Below are positions 58,000-64,000 of a stretch of DNA of 64,000 bases, in pieces. The notes beneath the pieces were generated by a model that saw only the letters and a list, made by a program, of their open reading frames with translations, was not told the DNA's origin and ran no database searches. How positions within the stretch are numbered: the stretch's first letter is position 1; each line of letters opens with the position of its first letter. The position numbers and the translations under genes are program-made. This stretch comes from Streptomyces sp. H27-C3 (GTDB lineage: Bacteria; Actinomycetota; Actinomycetes; Streptomycetales; Streptomycetaceae), in NCBI RefSeq assembly GCF_030063415.1, contig NZ_JASITA010000042.1, positions 1-64,000 of the forward strand, written 5' to 3'.

Positions 58000-58550
58000 T
58001 CACCCGCCGTGCTCCCGCCGTCCGTTGATGAGCGCGACCAGGCGCTGCGGTTTGTCGCTGGTGGCGCTGTGCCAGATCGGGTTGAGGGGGCCGTGCTTCT
58101 GGAGCTTGGGGAGTGTGGTGATGGCGACGGCGAGTTCGCGGCGGTGGATGCCGCGCAGGGTGCGGATGCCCGCGAGGGTGTCGGCGGTCCGCCGGTCGAG
58201 GGTGGTCTTCTTCTTGTCGGCCAGGACGATCAGCAGGGGTGGGAACTCATCTCTGCCCCGGCCCGGGGGTAGCGGGTGAACCAGTGCGGCAGCCCGGCGG
58301 GGCCGGCACCGGCAGAGCGTACGGCGCGCGGCGTGGTGGGCCGGTGGGCGTAGTAGCGGTAGCGGTCGTACGCGGCGACCTTGTTGATCAGCTTGCCCAG
58401 CGACATGGTGGCGCGGTCCAGTTCGACGAAGACGTGCGACAGGTTCGAGAAGGGCAGGTGCAGCACAGCGTCCGGGACGAGCACGCCGCCGGCTCCCAGC
58501 GGGTGGGCGACTTCGACCTCCCAGTCGCCGACTTCGCCCAGGGCCGTGCC
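58000..58550 (-). pseudogene. Replication-relaxation protein, C-terminal part, frameshifted
   Basis: The frame after the ISKra4 junction reads EVGDWEVEVAHPLGAGGVLV PDAVLHLPF, VFVELDRATMSLGKLINKVA AYDRYRYYAHRP and, after a frame change near 58250, DEFPPLLIVLADKKKTTLDR RTADTLAGIRTLRGIHRREL. This is the nuclease-like core of the replication-relaxation family, with the acidic ExD-x-x-T(M/T)xxxKL motif intact. The N-terminal winged helix is replaced by ISKra4 sequence. Confidence 0.78.
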
Positions 58551-58912
58551 GAACTCGGTGGCATCGAAGGAGCCGCGGACCGACTCGATCACGGCAAGCC
58601 TGGCCAGACCATGACTGTGCTGCCTGCGGGGCAGTGACAACGCGGCATCGGCGGGATGGACATTGCTTTGGCCCGGCGCCCGCCATGCGCACCGGCGCAC
58701 GGTCACCGTGCCGAACAGTGTGCTCAGCTCCCGCTGGTGACCGAACTCCAGCCGTGAACGGGAGAGTTGATCGGAACCCAGCCGGGGTGCGGGACGGGCG
58801 CGGACGGCGTCCTCTTCCCGGAGTGCACGCAGGTCCAGGTGATCCTGGAACAGCTGACGCATCACCTCCCGGCCCCGCACGTCCAGGAGTTCTTCCAGCT
58901 CACCTCCACCAT
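58551..58912 (-). pseudogene. ISKra4-family transposase, N-terminal fragment
   Basis: The frame ELEELLDVRGREVMRQLFQD HLDLRALREED and FGHQRELSTLFGTVTVRRCA WRAPGQSNVHPADAALSLPR then QHSHGLARLAVIESVRGSFD is the N-terminal half of an ISKra4 transposase. At SFDATEF it passes in frame into the replication-relaxation sequence, and at its other side it meets a tpg-like relic, so it is wedged between two plasmid-type genes. Confidence 0.82.
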
Positions 58913-59233
58913 CATGCCGCTGGAGGTGGACGCCTGCGCGCGCGCCTGTGCCCTGACCTGCGGTTATTCGGTCTCCTCCACCAGGGCCGCCTGGAGCCGC
59001 TTCTGTGGCTTCGTCAGCTTTCCGGCGCGGTAGCGCTCCACCGTTCGACGGGTGGTGCCCAGGCGTGCCGCCAGATCCTTCGCTGTCTCCTTCGTCCGCG
59101 TGAGGAGGAATTTCACCTGTGCATTTGCGGATTCCGGCGCGGGCCGGGTGAAGACCTTCCGCTCCGCCCGAGCGAGGGCCTCCAGGACCTTGCCGCGGCG
59201 CGGGGCCGGCTGCTGCTGCTCGTGATCAGTCAT
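58912..59233 (-). pseudogene. Terminal-protein-like (tpg) relic
   Basis: The ORF 58964-59233 reads RGKVLEALARAERKVFTRPA PESANAQVKFLLTRTKETAK and LAARLGTTRRTVERYRAGKL TKPQKRLQAALVEETE, aligning with the first 75 residues of the intact Tpg at 59572-60135 (AFTRPAPKAAGAQMRYLVKQ, ISQRTVERYVKDQIKKPRAA). After a TAA the same frame continues PQVRAQARAQASTSSGMMVE, matching Tpg PQIRAKAREKAATTGGIVID. So one stop and loss of the last 80 codons have inactivated a second tpg copy. Confidence 0.8.
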
Positions 59234-59306
59234 GCCTGCATGCTCAGGCGCGCAGCCTGTGGACAGAGGCCGGGCGTCCGTGGCCGCCCTGGCATGCCGT
59301 GAGCCC

Positions 59307-59518
59307 TGTGACCGGTCGCGATAGTTGGCGGGTGGTCACGCTTGTTGGCGGAGCCGTCGAGACGATCACGGTAGCCGCGTCGTCGCCCGTAACGCTGACT
59401 GGTTCGGGCCTCGGAGCCGCCACCTACCGTGACCAGGCCCCGCCCACCGCGAGGACCAGAAACACCGTGGACTGCAAGGACTCCTCAGACGATCCGCCAA
59501 CTACCGCGACCGGTCACA
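59307..59518. mobile_element. 212-bp MITE-like element with AGCCC duplication
   Basis: TGTGACCGGTCGCGATAGTT (from 59307) and its complement ending at 59518 form a 25-bp inverted repeat with one mismatch. AGCCC is directly repeated at 59302-59306 and 59519-59523, the expected target duplication. The interior has no gene. It sits between the tpg relic and the tpg terminator. Confidence 0.82.
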
Positions 59519-59546
59519 AGCCCCGGACCATCAACGGTCCGGGGCT
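59519..59546 (-). terminator. Hairpin terminator after tpg
   Basis: AGCCCCGGACC and GGTCCGGGGCT make an 11-bp perfect stem with a 6-base loop, 26 bp after the tpg stop on the minus strand. The MITE-like element inserted at its outer edge. Confidence 0.75.
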
Positions 59547-59571
59547 CACGGGCTGTTCGGGGTACGGCCTG

Positions 59572-60135
59572 CTACAGCCCGAATTCCAGGTGCTGTACGT
59601 CGTTGATCTGTACCTCTTGCAGGGAGCCTGCGCGGCGGCCGCCGTCCTGGAAGTACACCTCCCGGAGCGCGTCGGCGGCGAGCTCGCGCAGCCGGTCCTC
59701 GCTGGCGCCCTGCTCCTGGGCGTCGAAGAGGCGGGCGGCGTGCTGCGGCGGAAGGGCCACGGTCAGCTGCCGCAGGCGGTCCTCGTCCGTCGTGTCCATC
59801 GGCGCCCCGGAGTAGCCGAGGCGGGCGTGGACGTCGATGACGATGCCGCCGGTCGTCGCGGCCTTCTCGCGGGCCTTGGCCCGGATCTGCGGCTGCCACC
59901 GCTTCTTGACCTCGCTCTCCAGTCGGGCGGCGAGGGCGGCGCGGGGTTTCTTGATCTGGTCCTTCACGTACCGCTCCACGGTGCGCTGGGAGATCCGCAG
60001 CATTTGGGCGACCGCCTTGGTGCCCTTGTACTGCTTGACCAGGTACCGCATCTGCGCGCCGGCCGCCTTCGGCGCCGGGCGGGTGAACGCCTTCTGCACC
60101 GCCTGGTCCAGGCCGTCCCCGAACTCCTTGTTCAT
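59572..60135 (-). CDS. tpg: Telomere terminal protein Tpg
   Basis: This 187-residue protein caps the 5' ends of Streptomyces linear DNA and primes end patching. It opens MNKEFGDGLDQAVQKAFTRP, has the HTH-like AVAQMLRISQRTVERYVKDQ, then KKRWQPQIRAKAREKAATTG GIVIDVHARLGYSG and an acidic C-terminal part. Tpg proteins are attached to DNA through a Thr near position 114; Thr115 and Thr116 lie at that place here (alignment by position only). It starts 8 bp after tap and shares its promoter. The length is normal. Confidence 0.95.
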   Translation of the reverse strand: MNKEFGDGLDQAVQKAFTRPAPKAAGAQMRYLVKQYKGTKAVAQMLRISQRTVERYVKDQIKKPRAALAARLESEVKKRWQPQIRAKAREKAATTGGIVIDVHARLGYSGAPMDTTDEDRLRQLTVALPPQHAARLFDAQEQGASEDRLRELAADALREVYFQDGGRRAGSLQEVQINDVQHLEFGL

Positions 60136-60143
60136 CGCGCTCC

Positions 60144-62381
60144 CTACTCCCCGGTGTCCTTGTTGGTGACGATGCCGTCCTTGATGTACCTGGCGAGGTT
60201 GAGCTCGGGGGCCTTGTACTGCTCCCGTACGCCCTCGCCCCACAGCGTGCTCTGCGTGCCCTCGTGCTTGACCAGGCCGGGGTTGACCCCGAGCTTGAAT
60301 CCGCCCGGCAGCGGCTTGCCCTCCCGGTAGGGCACGAAGTCCAGCGGCGAGTCGCCGTCGACCGCGTAGACGACGCAGTCGGAGTTGACCGCGACCGGGT
60401 ACTGCCCGGTGAACGCCGCGTGCTTGACCATCTTGCGGTGCAGGTTCATCCGGGTGCGGGAGATGACCGCCGCACGGATGTCGGGCCGCCACGTCGGGCG
60501 GGACAGCGCCCGCCACGGCTCGCCAGCCGTCCAGCTCTCGCCGCGGGGCCGCTCGCGCAGCTTGCCCAGACCGCCCTTCACCGTCGCCTTGACGGCGGTC
60601 ACCACGATCGCCAGCTCCGGGTCACGGCCCTTGTAGCCGACCATCGCCGTCAGGAAGTCCTCCGGCGACAGGTCCGCGTCGACACCGAGGTCGGCCATCG
60701 TGGTCAGGTAGGCATCGCGCAGCCGGTTGTACCAGCCGTCCAGGTAGCGGCCGTTGTCGTACCGGACGTACGCCTCGGTCGGCGCGACGTCGTACCCGAG
60801 CTCCACCGCGTAGGCCACGGACGGCGTCGCGTACCAGGCCGGCCCCGTCGGGCGGTCGCCCTTCGGCGTGAACGGACTGGGCAGCAGACTCGCGTCCAGC
60901 TCCCCCCACGTGTCCTTGCCGGTCTTCACCCGGGACAGGTCGACATGGGACAGGTCGACCAGCCACGAGCCGGGCAGCTTCGGATCGAACACCGGGTTCT
61001 TGACGTGCGTCGGCTCACCGAGGCCGACGACCAGGCCATTCGCTCCGGCGGCGAACGCCATGTTGACGTCCAGGCCGACGAGGTTGCGGCGCATGCATTC
61101 GGCGTCGGTGAGCGGCCTCGCCCAGTCGTACGCCTCCTCGAACAGCTTCTCCGCCGGGCCGCGGACGTGGAACCGGGGCAGGTCCGCAAGGAGCGGGTGC
61201 CCGTCCGGGGCCTCGCACGGCGCGCAGTCCACCGGCTGCTTGCCCAGCGAGCCGGGGTTGTGCTCCGAGTGCCGCTTGCCTGTCTCATCGGGCTCGGAGG
61301 CCCGCGTCGCCGGGTGCAGCGTGGTCATCAGCTCCAGGCCGGTCACGGCGGTGGAGCCGCGCGGCGTCATCACCCGCGACGCGTACGTGCCCAGCAGCCG
61401 GGCGAGTTCCGCCGGCGGCAGCCGCCCGGCGGCGCCCCAGTGGCGGGTGTCCAGCGCGTTCCACGACGGGATGCACAGCTGGACGCAGGCCCGCTCCGAA
61501 CCGGTGGCGGGGCGGTAGATCCGCGCCCACGGCCCGAAGCCCCTCTTCGTGAGCTGCCAGTCGGCGCGGGTCAGCTGCTTGATGACCTTGTGGCCTTCCG
61601 GAATCCGCCCGGCGATCCGCTCTTCCTCCGTGAGGCCGGCAGGGAGGCCGTAGCGCTCCAGTGCGGCCTCGGTGAGCACGATCAGCGGGTCGGCGTCCTT
61701 GCCCGGCCCCGACAGCTTCGGCGCGCCCAGCTTCGCCTCGCGCAGTGTCCAGTCGACCAGGGCCGGGATGGACTTGGCGGGCACGTCCATGACCAGGCCG
61801 CCGACGCAGTACGCCAGCACCTGACCGTCTTCGACGTCGACGACCGCGAGCGGCCCGTTCTCGAAGCGGGGGTCTGCGCCGCCCGCCGGAGTTCCGGCCG
61901 CGGCTGCCTTCGTCGCGCCGGGGCGCCGCGACGTCGATGTCGGCCTGGTGGTGCGCGCCGGACGGGACGCGGCCGCCGGAGCAGCGGCGACGGGGGCAGG
62001 GGCGGTCTGGGTGTTCTCGGTTGCAGTCACGGCCGCAGCCTCGGGCGCCGGGCCCGTGGAGGGAGACTGCGCTTCTGCCGGGGCGGGCGCGCCGGTGAAC
62101 GCGGCCGGCACCGCAGCATCCTGGGCGGGCACGGCCGCGTCGGCGGGGTAGAGCTCCGCCAGCTGGTCCAGCAATCGGGCGTACGCCTCACGCTGCGGGG
62201 GCCGCGGCTCGGTCTTGCCGGACTCCCACGACACGATGGTCGGCCGACGCACCTTGAGCGCCTTGGCGACCTGGTCCTGGGTAAGACCGTGGGCCTTGCG
62301 CAGACGCTCGCGCTGAGCAGGTGGGGGGAGCGGGGACTGCCCGGCGATTAGGGCGTCGACCGCTTCGAACAACTCAGACAT
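60144..62381 (-). CDS. tap: Telomere-associated protein Tap
   Basis: Tap (745 residues) binds the single-stranded 3' telomere overhang and recruits Tpg. The N-terminus is a Cro-type HTH, QRERLRKAHGLTQDQVAKAL KVRRPTIVSWESGKTEPRPP, then an Ala/Pro-rich linker and the conserved core from LAVVDVEDGQVLAYCVGGLV through LTRADWQLTKRGFGPWARIY and RWRPDIRAAVISRTRMNLHR-type motifs. The ATG at 62381 follows GGAGG at six bases. It is the first gene of the tap-tpg pair, and its presence shows that a linear replicon end is near. Confidence 0.95.
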   Translation of the reverse strand: MSELFEAVDALIAGQSPLPPPAQRERLRKAHGLTQDQVAKALKVRRPTIVSWESGKTEPRPPQREAYARLLDQLAELYPADAAVPAQDAAVPAAFTGAPAPAEAQSPSTGPAPEAAAVTATENTQTAPAPVAAAPAAASRPARTTRPTSTSRRPGATKAAAAGTPAGGADPRFENGPLAVVDVEDGQVLAYCVGGLVMDVPAKSIPALVDWTLREAKLGAPKLSGPGKDADPLIVLTEAALERYGLPAGLTEEERIAGRIPEGHKVIKQLTRADWQLTKRGFGPWARIYRPATGSERACVQLCIPSWNALDTRHWGAAGRLPPAELARLLGTYASRVMTPRGSTAVTGLELMTTLHPATRASEPDETGKRHSEHNPGSLGKQPVDCAPCEAPDGHPLLADLPRFHVRGPAEKLFEEAYDWARPLTDAECMRRNLVGLDVNMAFAAGANGLVVGLGEPTHVKNPVFDPKLPGSWLVDLSHVDLSRVKTGKDTWGELDASLLPSPFTPKGDRPTGPAWYATPSVAYAVELGYDVAPTEAYVRYDNGRYLDGWYNRLRDAYLTTMADLGVDADLSPEDFLTAMVGYKGRDPELAIVVTAVKATVKGGLGKLRERPRGESWTAGEPWRALSRPTWRPDIRAAVISRTRMNLHRKMVKHAAFTGQYPVAVNSDCVVYAVDGDSPLDFVPYREGKPLPGGFKLGVNPGLVKHEGTQSTLWGEGVREQYKAPELNLARYIKDGIVTNKDTGE

Positions 62382-62916
62382 GGAGTACCTCCTGCACTCC
62401 ATCATAGCCTAAAGCGCACTCATCGCGTACTAATAGCGAACATCTTGCGTACATGGGGAAGCTGCGGTGTTCTGGAGCGGGCGGCGACAGATGTGCGACG
62501 GATCCGCGCCATGGCCGGTTCTGGCGAACGGTCCACGGCTTGTCCCCGGGTCGCCGCGAGCACAGGCCAGTGCGCTAGGAGTTGGTGGTGGCCGGGGCGT
62601 CGCTGATGCAGGCTGAACACGCCTCGGTGGCGGGCTCGGAGGCGATCATCTTGCGGACGCGGCGATGGGCAGGGAGTAGCCCCGCCGGCCCGTGAGCGTC
62701 CAGCAGTCGTGCAGCGCGTGAAACCGGAAAAACCACCCTCGACCACATCCGCCTGGACCACCTGGCCGAACAGCACTACCGGCCCCGCACCCGAGGCAAG
62801 ACCCGCCCCCCGTGAGCCGGACAGACCTGACGGCCGGCTCTGCGCCCTCGACCGATACCGGCTGCCCCATCCCTCCTGCGGCCCGCGTATGAGCGCAGAT
62901 CCCGCCTCCAGCACCG
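62382..62916. other. Region upstream of tap
   Basis: I find no intact gene. On the minus strand a tail reading PAHRRVRKMIASEPATEACS ACISDAPATTNS ends near 62580, and on the plus strand GKTTLDHIRLDHLAEQHYRP ends near 62816; both look like broken ends of unknown proteins. The tap promoter should lie near 62400-62480. Confidence 0.4.
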
Positions 62917-63770
62917 GGCGTGTTGCGCATACGGCCGCTGCCTTGTGAGGCGACCGCTTCGTTCGTCCAGCGCCTCGCCCACGTGTACCAGTTGACGCTG
63001 CCCCAGCTCCTTCACGGCGCTGGCATCACGGTCCACGGCCACGGCACCTGCCCCACAGCCGAGCTGCATCTCTCCTCCACTGCCACCTGCTGCCTGGGCG
63101 CCCTGACCCACATCCCGTTGGCGCACCTCACACGTACCTTGCCTCAGCTCACCGCCGGCGGAGCGGCCAGGACACCGGGGCGGCCACCGCGCACTGGAGG
63201 CCACTGGAGAGACAGCACCAAGCCGTACGCGCCTGCACTGTGTGCGTCCGGCACCGCAGCCACGGCGCCGTCAACGCCGCATGGGTCTACCGGCCCTGGC
63301 ACCGGCTGGTCTGCCCGCGCCACCAACAAGCCGGCCCCGACCCGCGACTCGACCGCACCGTGCGCACCTGGGCCGTGCCCGAACTCGCCGCGGTCCATCA
63401 CAGCCACCAACGTCTGCTCCGACACCCGGGCGGCGTGAGCGCCTGGATGGCAGCGCGCGCGATCACCACTGGCTGGTACGACCACCAACAGCACCTGACC
63501 GGCCGGTGGCACCACTGCCTGAACCAGCTCGTCATGGCCAGCCCTCACCTGAATCATGCGGGCGGCGCCTCACCCGCACGATTAGCCCGTGATCTCGTGG
63601 CCTATCCCGAGACCGTCGCCCTCGCCCGAACCCTCGCCGCCCTGCCCCCGACCACGAACCGCACGACCAACGACACCCTCGCCCTCATCGCACACCAACT
63701 CAGTCTCGCCCGTCTGGCCCCCGCGGTCAACGACCCGCTCCGGGCCTTCCTCACCCACACACGCCTGTGA
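62917..63770 (+). pseudogene. TniQ-like protein, frameshifted
   Basis: The first half reads RPLPCEATASFVQRLAHVYQ LTLPQLLHGAGITVHG and LGALTHIPLAHLTRTLPQL, then in the next frame LERQHQAVRACTVCVRHRSH, WVYRPWHRLVCPRHQQAGPD and AWMAARAITTGWYDHQQHLT follow to the TGA at 63768. The CxxC and CPxH pairs and the PL-E-ASFVxRLA opening fit a TniQ-type domain, a target-selection partner in Tn7-like systems, also seen alone at Streptomyces chromosome ends. A single indel near 63180 divides the gene. No TnsABC genes are present. Confidence 0.65.
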
Positions 63771-64000
63771 CCAGCCCCAACAACCGGTACCAGCATCGCA
63801 AAGCACCATCTACCTACAGGCGTGCCCCTACATCCACAACAAACCCAAGATCAATCCCACACGACTACGGAACTCCAGACCAGCACCCCGAACAACCAAC
63901 CGAACACCCCGACCACCCACCCCAACAACAGCCAACCCCGACCACACCCTCGAATCCCTGACAGAACAACAAACCACCAGGCCGCAACAACCCATCTACC
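63771..64000. other. G-poor terminal stretch
   Basis: The last 230 bases are C- and A-rich with few G on this strand (about one in eight by my count). An open frame exists at 63767-63961 but it is Pro/Thr/Gln-rich and without a family match. I see no gene. Confidence 0.45.

Noticed and set aside
60264..62351. Plus-strand 695-codon open frame
   Set aside because: Antisense to tap, which is unmistakable.
62917..63770. Tn7-like or CAST transposition system at the end of the window
   Set aside because: Only a TniQ-like protein is visible. No TnsA, TnsB, TnsC or Cas gene is nearby, and the gene is frameshifted.
1..64000. tRNA, rRNA, riboswitch or CRISPR genes
   Set aside because: I looked for tRNA cloverleaf ends (GGTTCGAATCC-type), rRNA blocks and repeat-spacer arrays and found none convincing.

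Overview
The window is high-GC actinobacterial DNA and almost certainly comes from a Streptomyces linear replicon, either a chromosome arm or a large linear plasmid. The best evidence is a tap-tpg pair (62381-59572), which encodes the two proteins that cap Streptomyces linear telomeres, together with replication-relaxation protein remnants, AfsA, a lasso peptide locus and many broken insertion sequences. I see no rRNA, tRNA or CRISPR array. Streptomyces at genus level is an inference from gene content; I cannot name the species.

Layout. 1-2.8 kb: the end of a peptidoglycan-binding protein, an IS6-family element whose transposase has lost a catalytic Asp, a class A beta-lactamase, and an IS/resolvase scar. 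2.9-7.5 kb: a C-terminally truncated DUF4132 gene, a pentapeptide-repeat gene enclosed by 68-bp inverted repeats, and an IS21 element whose istA is cut by that unit. 7.6-11.8 kb: a DinB gene and a run of truncated or frameshifted genes. 11.8-20.5 kb: a small biosynthetic cluster (asparagine-synthetase-like enzyme, nucleotide-sugar dehydrogenase, MFS exporter, glycosyltransferase/SDR fusion, PhyH oxygenase). 20.5-26.5 kb: decayed genes, one intact GT2 and IS3/IS110 scars. 27.0-30.4 kb: ordinary stress and housekeeping-type genes (cold shock, CBM48, Hsp20, DUF2267, PRC-barrel), with a 163-bp MITE-like insertion breaking the Hsp20 gene. 31.4-35.5 kb: a probable copper-handling island (His-rich membrane protein, DUF6153, TetR, Csp-type Cys-rich protein, DUF4396, DUF305 remnant). 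35.5-37.0 kb: an IS graveyard with a 103-bp palindromic MITE-like element. 37.0-45.4 kb: a tight operon headed by an AfsA homologue and divergent from a TetR gene with a strong palindromic operator. 45.5-52 kb: IS6, IS30, ISAs1, IS5 and IS1182 pieces around an intact GNAT-AAA+ fusion gene, a truncated CorA gene and a palindrome-rich noncoding stretch. 52.1-57.1 kb: a complete class II lasso peptide locus in the order precursor, cyclase, RRE, protease, ABC exporter. 57.8-64 kb: subtelomeric genes (replication-relaxation/ISKra4/tpg relics, a 212-bp MITE-like element, tpg, tap, a frameshifted TniQ-like gene and a G-poor terminal stretch).

How the genes work together. Three loci could make small molecules: the lasso locus, the AfsA operon and the asparagine-synthetase cluster. 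The AfsA operon carries AfsA, a KAS III, a HAD hydrolase and a reductase, which is the right kind of toolkit for a butyrolactone, butenolide or furan-type signal; this is an inference and no product is assigned. The copper island is bracketed by a G-tract palindrome resembling a CsoR site. Tap and Tpg would act at the replicon ends.

Caution. Many broken genes differ from an intact reading by one base, often in a C or G run. Some of these could be sequencing errors rather than true pseudogenes.
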